Origin: Gp6-AA45 sp035652075
GTDB taxonomy: Bacteria; Acidobacteriota; Vicinamibacteria; Vicinamibacterales; CAVVIG01
Length of the DNA stretch: 64,000 nucleotides
Direction: 5' to 3'
NCBI GenBank assembly: GCA_035652075.1
Contig: DASREL010000116.1
Span: 62,001 to 126,000, forward strand
The notes below the pieces were generated by a model, which was given only the letters and a program-made list of their open reading frames with translations, was not told the origin of the DNA and made no database searches. Shown in pieces: positions 19,093-29,744 of this stretch. A program made the translations under genes and the position numbers. How positions within the stretch are numbered: position 1 is the stretch's first letter; every line of letters begins with the position of its first letter.

Positions 19093-19890
19093 TTGCTCGA
19101 CACGATTGCGCCACCGACAGTCCTGATCACAGGCGAATCCGACGAAGCCCGTGCCGTGATGGCACGAACGCTGCGCGCGTACGGCGTGCGGCAGCTCGAG
19201 GGCGCGCCGCGCAGCCGGGCCGTGCAAGCGGCCGCGCGGGCAATTCCGGACGTGATTCTCGTCCTCGCCGATCAACTGCTCAAAGAGCCGGCGGTCCTCG
19301 TGACCGAGTTGCGGGCGCACGCCGCCACGCGCGACACGCCGATTCTCGTCCGCCTGAGCGCGGACGGCCGCGCGAGCGCCGACACGCTGCTGATGGCGGG
19401 CGCCGACCGCGTCCTGCCGGACGGGCCGGAGACCGCCGCGCTGGCCGGCGCGCTCTTCAAGCTGTCGGACGTCAGCGTCCAGCAGCGCGCGATTCGCGAC
19501 GTGCGGCGACGCCTCGCGCCCGTCGCGCCCCCCACGCTCGTTCACCTCGCCGCCGCGATGCAGGACGTCAAGACGATCATGATTGCCGCCGAATCGACCG
19601 GCCGGTGCGTGGCAGCGAACGATGGGTTCGTCACCGCGACGGCGTTCTCGCGCGACGACATCCTGGGACACGCGTTGTGGAACTTCGTGCACGCCAACGG
19701 CGGCCGCGATCTGCGCGCCAACTGGGACACGCTGCTCGTGGTCGGATCGTTCCAGGGACCGTGCGCGCTGCGCCGCAAGTATGCGGGACCGGCGCCGGCC
19801 GACGTGTATGTCGCCGCGCACGTGCTGCGCGACATTCACCTGGCGGCTATTTCTTCAGCGCCTTCGCGACCTTCCGAAGATCGTCGGTAA
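19093..19890 (+). CDS. Pseudo-receiver plus PAS domain protein
   Basis: About 265 residues if begun at TTG 19093 (V-L-L-D-T-I-A-P-P-T-V-L-I-T-G-E); ATG 19159 is an alternative that would cut into the first strand. The first 120 residues fold like a receiver domain (ESDEARAVMARTLRAYGV..., DTPILVRLSADG, AGADRVLPDG). The strand that should end in the phospho-acceptor Asp reads PDVILVLAD, with Leu at the expected position, so phosphorylation is unlikely. Residues about 150-255 look like a PAS domain (AAESTGRCVAANDGFVTATAF, DILGHALWNFV). No output domain. It overlaps the convergent udgX gene by 44 bp. Confidence 0.55.
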   Translation: MLDTIAPPTVLITGESDEARAVMARTLRAYGVRQLEGAPRSRAVQAAARAIPDVILVLADQLLKEPAVLVTELRAHAATRDTPILVRLSADGRASADTLLMAGADRVLPDGPETAALAGALFKLSDVSVQQRAIRDVRRRLAPVAPPTLVHLAAAMQDVKTIMIAAESTGRCVAANDGFVTATAFSRDDILGHALWNFVHANGGRDLRANWDTLLVVGSFQGPCALRRKYAGPAPADVYVAAHVLRDIHLAAISSAPSRPSEDRR

Positions 19891-20446
19891 AACGCGTCAT
19901 CTCGGCATGACGCGTCTCCTCGTCTGGCGCGCGCAGAATCGAGGACGGATGCACCGTCGCGAGCACGAGCGGCGCGAGCGGCGAGGACACGAACGTGCCC
20001 CGCTGCGCCGTCACCTTGAACTGCCGCCCGAGCAGCGACTGCGCCGCCGTCGCCCCAAGACAGACGATCGCGCGCGGTTTCACCAGTTGAATTTCCGTAT
20101 CGAGCCACGGACGGCACGCCGCGATCTCCGACGCGTTCGGTTTCTTGTGAATGCGGCGCTTGCCGCGCGGCTCCCATTTGAAATGCTTGACGACGTTGGT
20201 GAGGTAGACCGCCGTGCGATCGATGCCGGCGTCGACGAGCGCGCGATCGAGCAGCTTGCCGGCCGGGCCGACGAACGGGTGGCCGGCAAGGTCTTCCTGA
20301 TCGCCCGGCTGCTCGCCGACCAGCATCAGCTCGGCCGTGCGTGCGCCTTCGCCGAACACGGTCTGCGTACCGCGCAGATACAGATCGCAGGCCTGGCAGT
20401 CTTTGGCGTCCTTACGAACGCGGTCGAGGGTCAGCTTCTTCGGCAT
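19847..20446 (-). CDS. UdgX-type uracil-DNA glycosylase
   Basis: 199 residues. Fe-S cysteines at 17, 20 and 111 plus one in AIVCLGATAAQ, the motif GEQPGDQED, and the hallmark loop GKRRIHKKP containing His100. In mycobacterial UdgX the equivalent His109 attacks the sugar and leaves the enzyme covalently attached to the abasic DNA. The final motif HPSSILR is the family HPS. The start codon is placed at the family N-terminus; it overlaps queG by 35 bp. The protein probably acts in uracil repair or in shielding abasic sites. Confidence 0.92.
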   Translation of the reverse strand: MPKKLTLDRVRKDAKDCQACDLYLRGTQTVFGEGARTAELMLVGEQPGDQEDLAGHPFVGPAGKLLDRALVDAGIDRTAVYLTNVVKHFKWEPRGKRRIHKKPNASEIAACRPWLDTEIQLVKPRAIVCLGATAAQSLLGRQFKVTAQRGTFVSSPLAPLVLATVHPSSILRAPDEETRHAEMTRFTDDLRKVAKALKK

Positions 20447-21401
20447 TGCGCAACGCGACGGCGACGTTACGTCGCAAGCCCTGTGCCTTCGTGCGCCGCA
20501 TGGGGCTGCCACGAAGCGCCCGCGCCAGCTCATCATCGGATCGCGAGGCCAGCGTGAGCAGGTCGACGCGGTCCCACGCGGACCGTGGTTGCCACGCCGG
20601 ATCCCCGGATTGCGGCGCGACCTGATTCCACGGACAGACTTCCTGACAAATGTCGCAGCCGTACACATGCGATCCGATGCCGGACTGCAGCGGCTCGGGG
20701 ATGTCACCACGCAATTCGATCGTGAGATACGAAATGCAGCGCGTCGAATCGAGGACGCCAGGCGTGACGAGTGCGTCCGTCGGACACGCTTCGAGACAGA
20801 GCGTGCATGTGCCGCACTGGTCGGTCGCTGGCGCATCGACGTCGAGCGAAAGGCTGCAGATGATGACGGAAAGAAAAATCCACGACCCGAGTTCCGGGTT
20901 GATCACGCAGGTGTTCTTCGCAATCCATCCGAGGCCCGCGTATTGCGCGTAGACGCGCTCCTGCACCGGACCGGTGTCGACGTAGGCGCGCGCATCGAAT
21001 GGCTCGGCGGATGTCTCGCGCATCCACCCGAGCAACGCGTCGAGACGCCCGGCAATCACGTCGTGATAGTCGTCGCCCCACGCGTACCTCGCGATGTGCG
21101 CGCGACCAGGATCGGCCGACTCGATCGAGTACGGCCGGTCGGTGTTGTAGTTGGTCGCGGTAACGATCACCGTGCGCGCGGACGGCAGCACGGTGCGGAC
21201 GTCGGCGCGTTTGTCGGCGGATCGATGGAGGTACCCCATCTCTCCGGCGTACCCGCGGTCGAGCCACTCGCGGAAGAATTTCAGTTCTGGAAAATCGCCT
21301 GCGGGAGCGATGCCGCACCGATCGAAACCAAGCTCGCGCGCGCGGGCCTTGATCGCTCGCGCGTCCAGACCGGTGCGGATGGACGATGGCTGATGGCTCA
21401 T
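20412..21401 (-). CDS. queG: Epoxyqueuosine reductase QueG
   Basis: 329 residues. Contains the DUF1730 cobalamin-binding part and two 4Fe-4S clusters, CGTCTLCLEACPTDAL and CDICQEVCPWN, plus the QueG pattern GYAGEMGYLHR and LGWIAKNTCVINPELGSW. It reduces epoxyqueuosine to queuosine in tRNA, the last step of the pathway, using B12. No other queuosine gene is nearby. The first eight codons (MSHQPSSI) come from a heptamer repeat, and no Shine-Dalgarno is visible. The 3' end overlaps udgX. Confidence 0.95.
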   Translation of the reverse strand: MSHQPSSIRTGLDARAIKARARELGFDRCGIAPAGDFPELKFFREWLDRGYAGEMGYLHRSADKRADVRTVLPSARTVIVTATNYNTDRPYSIESADPGRAHIARYAWGDDYHDVIAGRLDALLGWMRETSAEPFDARAYVDTGPVQERVYAQYAGLGWIAKNTCVINPELGSWIFLSVIICSLSLDVDAPATDQCGTCTLCLEACPTDALVTPGVLDSTRCISYLTIELRGDIPEPLQSGIGSHVYGCDICQEVCPWNQVAPQSGDPAWQPRSAWDRVDLLTLASRSDDELARALRGSPMRRTKAQGLRRNVAVALRNAEEADPRPRS

Positions 21402-21448
21402 GACAAATGGATGTCCATCAGCCCTGAGCCCTCAGCCATGAGCCATTA
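21385..21448. repeat. Heptamer array with inverted halves between acnA and queG
   Basis: Left half (21385-21412) reads on the minus strand as GCCATCA/TCATGA units; the right half holds TCCATCA, GCCCTGA, GCCCTCA, GCCATGA and GCCATTA on the plus strand. The halves can pair. The element ends one base before the acnA stop codon (21450) and covers the queG start codon, so it is both a candidate acnA terminator and the source of the QueG N-terminus. Confidence 0.85.
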
Positions 21449-21449
21449 T

Positions 21450-24191
<2,742 letters not shown>

Positions 24192-24197
24192 CCAACA

Positions 24198-24203
24198 ATC
24201 GTA
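24198..24203 (-). promoter_or_regulatory. -10 element of leaderless acnA
   Basis: TACGAT on the minus strand, 6 nt before the acnA ATG. The region 17 bp further upstream lies in the GGTGCC repeat array, so no classical -35 is seen. Confidence 0.4.
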
Positions 24204-24210
24204 CTACTCA

Positions 24211-24313
24211 GGTGCCACAGGTGCTAGGGTGCCAAGGGTGCCGGAGGTGCCACTGTGCGTTCCATTCTATGCATAATATGCACGCAGCACATGGCACCTA
24301 GCACTATAGCACC
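24211..24313. repeat. GGTGCC nonamer array with inverted copy
   Basis: Plus-strand units GGTGCCACA, GGTGCTAG, GGTGCCAAG, GGTGCCGGA and GGTGCCACT (24211-24254), then an imperfect inverted block GGCACCTAGCACTATAGCACC (24293-24313). Between them is a near-palindrome TGCATAATATGCA (24270-24282). It fills half of the 205-bp acnA-amtB spacer. Confidence 0.8.
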
Positions 24314-24342
24314 GCCATTGCGCCATTGCCGTGCGTTATTTT

Positions 24343-24380
24343 GTGCCGCTTTGGCACGTTTCTGGTAACATCACGTTACC
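24343..24380 (+). promoter_or_regulatory. Two inverted repeats upstream of amtB
   Basis: GTGCC-gcttt-GGCAC (24343-24357) and GGTAAC-atcac-GTTACC (24364-24380) are both perfect in their arms. The second ends just before the GGAGGGG Shine-Dalgarno of amtB. They are candidate operator sites or 5' UTR hairpins for nitrogen control. A TGGCACG box resembles half of a sigma-54 promoter, but its GC partner is not conserved. Confidence 0.45.
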
Positions 24381-24396
24381 GGAGGGGCAAGGGGCG

Positions 24397-25779
24397 ATGA
24401 CGTTGGAACAAGTCAGGAGCAAAACGGAACGGATTCGGGAATTCTCAGCACTGCCGTTCCTTCTAGTGGCGTCGGTCAGCGTGTTGGGCGCCTTTTTCCG
24501 CGCGCAGCCGCAGACGGTCACGGGTGGTCCCATCAACACCGGCGACGTCGCCTGGATGCTGACGGCGACCGGCCTCGTGCTCTTGATGACGCCGGGCCTC
24601 TCATTTTTTTACGGCGGCATGGTGCGGACGAAGAACGTCGTCTCGACGATGATGCAGAGCTTCGTCGCGATGGCGGTCATCAGCATTTTGTGGATCGTCG
24701 TCGGATTCAGCCTCGCGTTCGGCACGAGTTGGCACGGACTGATTGGCGATCCCCGGACGTTCTTCATGTTCACCCGCGTCGGCGCATCGACGCATCCCGA
24801 TCTCGCGCCGACGATCCCGCTGATCCTGTTCGCGCTGTTTCAATTGAAGTTCGCGATCATCACGCCGGCGCTGATCACCGGTTCGTTCGCCGAACGGGTG
24901 CGCTTCACGAGCTACCTGCTGTTCATGTGCCTGTTCAGCATTTTCATCTACGCGCCGCTGGCGCACTGGACGTGGCATCCCGACGGCTTCCTGCACAAGC
25001 TCGGCGTCCTTGATTTCGCCGGCGGCACCGTCGTCCACATGTCGGCCGGTCTTGCCGCGCTGGCCGGTGCGCTGGTCCTCGGACGTCGGACGACGCACAA
25101 GAACGGCGTGCCGCACACGCCGGCAAACATTCCGTTCGTCATCCTCGGAACCGGGATGCTCTGGTTCGGCTGGTTTGGTTTCAACGCCGGCTCGGCGCTG
25201 TCGGCATCGGGCCAGGCGGCGATGGCGTTCGCGACGACGAACACCGCGTCCGCCGCCGCGGCGCTGGCGTGGATCTTCTTTGACGGCATGCGCGGCCACA
25301 AACCGTCCGCGCTCGGCGCCTGCGTCGGCGCCGTCGTCGGACTCGTGGCCATCACGCCGGCGGCCGGCTACGTCACGATCGGCGAGAGCATCTTCATCGG
25401 CACCGTCGCGAGCGTCATCTCGAACCTGTTGGTCCACCTGAAGAACAAAGCCGAGACGCTGGACGACACGCTGGACGTGTTTCCGTGCCACGGTGTCGGC
25501 GGCATGGTCGGCATGCTGATGACCGGGCTGTTCGCGAAAGACGTGGGCCTGACGTCCGGTCACGCCTACACGTTCCTCGTGCACTGCGGCGCGCTCGTGT
25601 TCGTCGCGGCATTCTCGTTCGGCGGGTCGTGGCTGCTTTATAAGATCACCGACGCGATCATCCCGCTGCGCGTCTCCGAAGATCAGGAAGCAATCGGCCT
25701 CGACTTGAGCCAGCACGGCGAGGTCATGCAGGACATGGCTCCGTTTGCGGAGCCGCAGCCGCTCGCGAAGATCGCATAA
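24397..25779 (+). CDS. amtB: Ammonium transporter AmtB
   Basis: 460 residues from ATG 24397, preceded by a strong GGAGGGG site. Eleven TM helices are expected. Family marks: TPGLSFFYGGMVR, the Phe-gate/His region LAHWTWHPDGFLHKLGVLDFAGGTVVHMSAG with the first pore His, and FPCHGVGGMVGMLMTG with the second. It conducts ammonium across the inner membrane. The usual glnK partner is not adjacent: downstream is a PLP decarboxylase behind a heptamer array. Two inverted repeats upstream may carry regulation. Confidence 0.95.
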   Translation: MTLEQVRSKTERIREFSALPFLLVASVSVLGAFFRAQPQTVTGGPINTGDVAWMLTATGLVLLMTPGLSFFYGGMVRTKNVVSTMMQSFVAMAVISILWIVVGFSLAFGTSWHGLIGDPRTFFMFTRVGASTHPDLAPTIPLILFALFQLKFAIITPALITGSFAERVRFTSYLLFMCLFSIFIYAPLAHWTWHPDGFLHKLGVLDFAGGTVVHMSAGLAALAGALVLGRRTTHKNGVPHTPANIPFVILGTGMLWFGWFGFNAGSALSASGQAAMAFATTNTASAAAALAWIFFDGMRGHKPSALGACVGAVVGLVAITPAAGYVTIGESIFIGTVASVISNLLVHLKNKAETLDDTLDVFPCHGVGGMVGMLMTGLFAKDVGLTSGHAYTFLVHCGALVFVAAFSFGGSWLLYKITDAIIPLRVSEDQEAIGLDLSQHGEVMQDMAPFAEPQPLAKIA

Positions 25780-25783
25780 CGTC

Positions 25784-25818
25784 GTACCAAGTACGAAGTC
25801 TGAAGTGCGAAGTATGAA
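25784..25818. repeat. Heptamer array GTNYGAA x5
   Basis: Units GTACCAA, GTACGAA, GTCTGAA, GTGCGAA and GTATGAA. It fills the amtB-decarboxylase gap, and the ATG of the decarboxylase is inside the last unit. Confidence 0.85.
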
Positions 25819-27220
25819 GTGGTCCGGCGACGAGATACGCCGTGTCGGCTATCTCGTCGTCGATCTGATCGCGAAACACCTCACGGAAATCGAGAACGAG
25901 CCGGCGTTCAATCCTGTCCCGCGCGAACTCGCGGAGCAGATGATGAACGTGCCCGCGCCGACGGCGCCGCAAGCCGCTGACGCGATCCTGCGCGAGTTCT
26001 CCGACACCATCGAGCCGTATCCGTTCGGCAATGGTCACCCACGATTCTGGGGATGGGTCAACTCGCCACCGGCCGTGATGGGCGTGTTTGCCGACGCGCT
26101 CGCCGCGGCGATGAACCCGAGTTGCGCCGGTGGGAATCACGCGGCCATCTATGTCGAGCGACAAGTCATCGGGTGGCTGCGCGAGATCCTTGGCTTCCCC
26201 GCCTCGGCGATGGGCCTCCTGGTCAGCGGCGGGTCGATGGCGACGTTGACGGCACTTGCCGTCGCACGTCACACGAAATGCGGTGTCGACGTGCGCGCGG
26301 ACGGCCTGCGCGCTGCCGCGACGCCGTTTGCGTTCTACATGACCGACCAGGGTCATACGTGCGCGCGCAAGGCGATCGAGCTCCTCGGCTTCGGCCATCG
26401 AACGATTCGAACGATTCCAACCACCGACGCATACCGCATGGACGTCGACGCGCTGAATCGGGTCATCGTCGACGACGTCACGAACGGCGTCACGCCGGTG
26501 GCCGTCGTCGCGACGATGGGAACGACGAACACCGGCAGGATTGACGACCTCGAAGGGATCGCCGACGTCTGCGCGCGACACGCCGTCTGGATGCACGTGG
26601 ACGCCGCGTACGGCGGACCCGCCGTTCTGCTTCCGCAGTTCGCTGCGGCGGCACGCGGGCTCGCGCGCGCCGACAGCGCTGCGCTCGATCCGCACAAGTG
26701 GATGTTCGTCCCGGTCGAAGCCGGATTCGTGGCCGTCCGCGACGCGGACGCGATGCGGTCCGCGTTCAGTCTCGTTCCGCCGTACATCCGCACGGCCGGC
26801 AGTCCAACGGGCGTCTACGGTCTTCCGTGGTTCAGCGAATACGGATTCCAGCAGACGCGCGGCTTCCGCGCACTGAAAGTCTGGATGACCATGAAGCAGT
26901 TCGGCCTGGATGGATTGCGTGCAGCCGTCGCCGAGAACATTGCGCTCGCACGGTACCTCGCCGAGCGGATTGCGGCGTTACCGCAGTTCGAGCTGGTGTC
27001 GACCGGCGAGCTGAGCGTCGTGTGCTTTCGGGATCGCGCCGATGATGCGACGAATCGAGCGCTGCTGGATCGGCTGCAGCTCGGCGGCGACGTGTTCATC
27101 ACGAGCACCGAGCTCGGCGGCCGATTCGTCCTGCGCGCGTGCATCGTGAATCACCGGAGCACGCGCGCTGACGTCGACCGGTTGATCGCGGCGATTACCA
27201 GCGCTGCCACGCCGCTCTAA
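25814..27220 (+). CDS. PLP-dependent aromatic-amino-acid decarboxylase family protein
   Basis: 468 residues. Group II decarboxylase fold: FWGWVNSPPAVMGVFAD near the N-terminus, the PLP-stacking region LVSGGSMATLTALAVAR, HVDAAYGGPAVLLPQF with the Asp that pairs with the pyridine nitrogen, and the Schiff-base Lys in DPHKWMFVP. Members act on tyrosine, tryptophan, DOPA or glutamate-like substrates; specificity cannot be read here. The start MKWSGDEIRRVGYLVVD fits the family; the ATG lies inside a heptamer array and has no Shine-Dalgarno. Its 3' end overlaps the convergent small gene by 26 bp. Confidence 0.88.
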   Translation: MKWSGDEIRRVGYLVVDLIAKHLTEIENEPAFNPVPRELAEQMMNVPAPTAPQAADAILREFSDTIEPYPFGNGHPRFWGWVNSPPAVMGVFADALAAAMNPSCAGGNHAAIYVERQVIGWLREILGFPASAMGLLVSGGSMATLTALAVARHTKCGVDVRADGLRAAATPFAFYMTDQGHTCARKAIELLGFGHRTIRTIPTTDAYRMDVDALNRVIVDDVTNGVTPVAVVATMGTTNTGRIDDLEGIADVCARHAVWMHVDAAYGGPAVLLPQFAAAARGLARADSAALDPHKWMFVPVEAGFVAVRDADAMRSAFSLVPPYIRTAGSPTGVYGLPWFSEYGFQQTRGFRALKVWMTMKQFGLDGLRAAVAENIALARYLAERIAALPQFELVSTGELSVVCFRDRADDATNRALLDRLQLGGDVFITSTELGGRFVLRACIVNHRSTRADVDRLIAAITSAATPL

Positions 27221-27464
27221 ACGCACGCCGCCTCTCGCGTCTGGCGTCGCGGACCGCGGCCCGCGCTTCGCGCCGGGCCGCCGCAATCTCGCGACGGCTC
27301 TCGGCGCGGTCGCGCGTCCGCATGCGCATCCCGTCGCGACGGGCGCGCATCGCTTCCCGGCGCACCTCCTGACGGTCCCACCGGTCCCCGTGCGACGCAC
27401 TGGCGACTGACGGAACGGCCACGAGGGCCAATAACGCAGCGGCAACGAGCAGTGTTCGTTTCAT
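27195..27464 (-). CDS. Small secreted Arg-rich protein
   Basis: 89 residues. A standard signal peptide (MKRTLLVAAALLALVAVPSVASA) is followed by a very basic, probably helical body of Arg/Ala/Glu repeats. An ACGGAG site stands 6-7 nt before the ATG. Such periplasmic arginine-rich proteins are common in Acidobacteria and Proteobacteria but have no assigned function. The 3' end overlaps the decarboxylase gene. The start is 32 bp from the divergent DUF1810 gene. Confidence 0.65.
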   Translation of the reverse strand: MKRTLLVAAALLALVAVPSVASASHGDRWDRQEVRREAMRARRDGMRMRTRDRAESRREIAAARREARAAVRDARRERRRAFRAAWQRW

Positions 27465-27496
27465 GTCTCCGTTAGACGGAAGTATGCTGCCGTTGG

Positions 27497-27898
27497 TTGT
27501 CCACACCACTCGACCGGTTCATCCAGGCGCAGAACGCGGTCCACGGCGGCTACGCCGACGCTCTGGCAGAGATCCGGTCCGGCCGCAAACGCAGCCATTG
27601 GATCTGGTACATCTTCCCGCAGCCGGCTGGTCTGGGCAGTTCACCGATGTCGGTGTACTACGGCATCGCGTCGCGTGATGAGGCGCTCGAATACATCAAT
27701 GACCCGACGCTTCGCGCCCGGCTGTTCGAGATTACGTCAGCGGCAGCCGCTCACGTGGCACGCGGGGTCGCACTACCCACCCTGATGGGATCGGAGCTCG
27801 ATGCGATGAAGCTCGTATCCTGCCTGACCCTGTTTCGCGACCTGGATCCCGAGTTCGCGCGTATCGCCGATCCGATTTTGTCGTCCGCGACGCAGTAG
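27497..27898 (+). CDS. DUF1810 family protein
   Basis: 133 residues. The family pattern is clear: LDRFIQAQNAVHGGYADAL, then LAEIRSGRKRSHWIWYIFPQ, AGLGSSPMSVYYGI and the C-terminal DAMKLVSCLTLF. DUF1810 (YciG/YqeH-unrelated) proteins are small cytosolic alpha-helical proteins of unknown role. The start is TTG; TATGCT lies 8 nt before it and there is no Shine-Dalgarno. The stop codon TAG is part of the TAGAAT box of the next gene. Confidence 0.88.
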   Translation: MSTPLDRFIQAQNAVHGGYADALAEIRSGRKRSHWIWYIFPQPAGLGSSPMSVYYGIASRDEALEYINDPTLRARLFEITSAAAAHVARGVALPTLMGSELDAMKLVSCLTLFRDLDPEFARIADPILSSATQ

Positions 27899-27901
27899 AA
27901 T
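27896..27901 (+). promoter_or_regulatory. -10 element of leaderless PD40 gene
   Basis: TAGAAT overlaps the DUF1810 stop codon and lies 7 nt before ATG 27909. This favours 27909 over the ATG at 27900 as the start, since the latter would be inside the -10. Confidence 0.45.
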
Positions 27902-27908
27902 GCGCGGC

Positions 27909-29744
27909 ATGCGATTGACGTTTGCCGCTCTCGCGGCCTCCCTTACCGTTGTGACCGCGGCCACACCGACGCCCCAGAAAATCGTGTTCGCGCGTGTGTT
28001 TCCCCAGCCGGGTCAGATTGGACTGTTCATCGCGAACGCCGACGGATCCGGCGAGCGGCCGCTGCTCGATCAGAAGGATCTGAACTACGACGCCGTGTGG
28101 GCGCCCGATGGCCAGTCGCTCGTGTTCACCTCCGAGCGCGAGGGATCCGCGGACCTGTTTCGCATGAAACCGGACGGCACCGGCATCGAGCGGCTGACCG
28201 ATAGTCCGGCCTACGACGATCAGGCGGCGTTCTCGCCCGACGGCAGGACGCTCGTCTTCGTCACCACGCGCAACGGCGGGACGGCCGATCTGTGGACGAT
28301 CGATCTCGCGACCAAGCGTGCGAAAGCGCTGACCTCCGGCGCCGGCGGAGATTTCCGTCCGTCCTGGTCGCCCGACGGCAAGTGGATCGCATTCTCCTCG
28401 GACCGCGAGAGCAACTTGCCGTTCGCGCATGGACGCTGGGAGCATCTGCAGCTCGCCGACATCTTCATCATTCGCCCCGACGGTTCCGGTCTGAAGCGCA
28501 TTTCGGCGCATGGCAATTTCTGCGGCACGCCGAAATGGACCGCCGACAGCACGCACGTCATCGCGTACTGCATGACGGCCGAGCAGACGCTCGACAACCG
28601 CCGCGCGCAGCCGGAGCATCCCGAAGACACGCGGATTGTCTCCTTCGACATCGCGACTGGAACGTCCGCGGATCTCAAGAGCGGTCCGGGAGTGAAGTTC
28701 GATCCGTCGGTTCTCGCCGGCGACAAGGTCGCCTACATTCGCAAGGACGGCAGCGACACCGCCGGCATCTACTACGCCGACGGCACGCGCGGACCGAAGG
28801 GTGATGTGCGCACGGCCGCGTGGTCGCCCGACGGCACACGCGTCGTGTTCCACAAGCGGACCGCGTTCCAGTTCCCAACGTGGAAAAAGACGTACAGCAA
28901 GAACGAGAACTACGAGTTGACGCTGACCGGCATCATGCCGCAGTTCGAATCGACCGGCACGAGGTTCGTGTTCGTGGGACGTCCGCCGGCGGGCAGCGTC
29001 GTTGATTCTTCGATCATGGTCGCGCGATCGGGCACGAACGAAGGCGCGGTCATCTACTCGAACAAATCGCTCAACGTCATGGGCCCGTCGTGGTCGATGG
29101 CCGGTGACAAAATCATCTTCGGCGTGGGCACGTTCAACGCGTTCTACAACGGGTTCCACGGCCAGTTCCTGAAGCCCGAGGATCGATCGGAAGGCGGCGC
29201 GCAGATCGCCATCGTGAACAGCGACGGCAGCGGCTATCGCGAGCTGACGAAAGGCGCGGCGAACAACAGCTTTCCGTCGATGGCGCCCGATGGCAAGCGC
29301 TTCGTCTATCGCACGTTCGGCCCCGACGGGCAGGGTCTTCGCATCATGAACATCGAGACGGGCGCGGTCACAAAGCTGATCGACGGCTACGACAACTTCC
29401 CGCTCTGGTCGCCGCGCGGCGATTTGATCATGTTCTCGCGCATCGTCGACAACGACTACGAGATCTTCACCGTCAAGCCCGATGGGACCGACGTCAAGCG
29501 GCTGACCACCTCGCACGGCAACGATGCGCACATGGCGTGGTCGCCGGACGGCGAACACATCGTCTGGGCGACGACGCGCCTTGGATTCAAAGACGAAGCG
29601 ATCTACACCGATGCGCCACAGCCGTACGGCGAGCTGTTCGTGATGAAGTACGACGGCACCAACGTGGAGCAGATCACCGATAACCAATGGGAAGACGGGA
29701 CACCAGCCTGGCAGCCAGCGACGAAACTCGTCACGCGTCGATGA
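27909..29744 (+). CDS. Secreted PD40/TolB-like beta-propeller protein
   Basis: 611 residues. Signal peptide MRLTFAALAASLTVVTA, then many PD40 blades with the typical W-S-P-D-G pattern: AVWAPDGQSLVFTSER, FSPDGRTLVFVTTR, SWSPDGKWIAFSSDRE, KWTADSTHVIAYC, AWSPDGTRVVFH, LWSPRGDLIMFSR, AWSPDGEHIVWATTR. Such periplasmic propellers are TolB-like scaffolds or accompany peptidases; no peptidase domain is fused here. The start choice is explained by the TAGAAT box 7 nt before. The stop overlaps the MFS start as ATGA. Confidence 0.88.
   Translation: MRLTFAALAASLTVVTAATPTPQKIVFARVFPQPGQIGLFIANADGSGERPLLDQKDLNYDAVWAPDGQSLVFTSEREGSADLFRMKPDGTGIERLTDSPAYDDQAAFSPDGRTLVFVTTRNGGTADLWTIDLATKRAKALTSGAGGDFRPSWSPDGKWIAFSSDRESNLPFAHGRWEHLQLADIFIIRPDGSGLKRISAHGNFCGTPKWTADSTHVIAYCMTAEQTLDNRRAQPEHPEDTRIVSFDIATGTSADLKSGPGVKFDPSVLAGDKVAYIRKDGSDTAGIYYADGTRGPKGDVRTAAWSPDGTRVVFHKRTAFQFPTWKKTYSKNENYELTLTGIMPQFESTGTRFVFVGRPPAGSVVDSSIMVARSGTNEGAVIYSNKSLNVMGPSWSMAGDKIIFGVGTFNAFYNGFHGQFLKPEDRSEGGAQIAIVNSDGSGYRELTKGAANNSFPSMAPDGKRFVYRTFGPDGQGLRIMNIETGAVTKLIDGYDNFPLWSPRGDLIMFSRIVDNDYEIFTVKPDGTDVKRLTTSHGNDAHMAWSPDGEHIVWATTRLGFKDEAIYTDAPQPYGELFVMKYDGTNVEQITDNQWEDGTPAWQPATKLVTRR

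Noticed and set aside
19885..19915. ACGCGTCAT...ATGACGCGT palindrome inside udgX
   Set aside because: Short arms in GC-rich coding sequence, no period and no relation to the repeat family; likely chance.
24351..24368. Sigma-54 promoter before amtB
   Set aside because: TGGCACG is present but the invariant downstream GC is GT at the proper spacing; recorded only as inverted repeats.
26399..26416. CGAACGATT doublet in the decarboxylase
   Set aside because: Only two units and conserved-looking residues; not enough to call an element.
27732..29687. 651-codon minus-strand frame opposite the PD40 gene
   Set aside because: Periodic VGRP/RREHERLAIGRP patterns are the reverse image of the propeller repeats.
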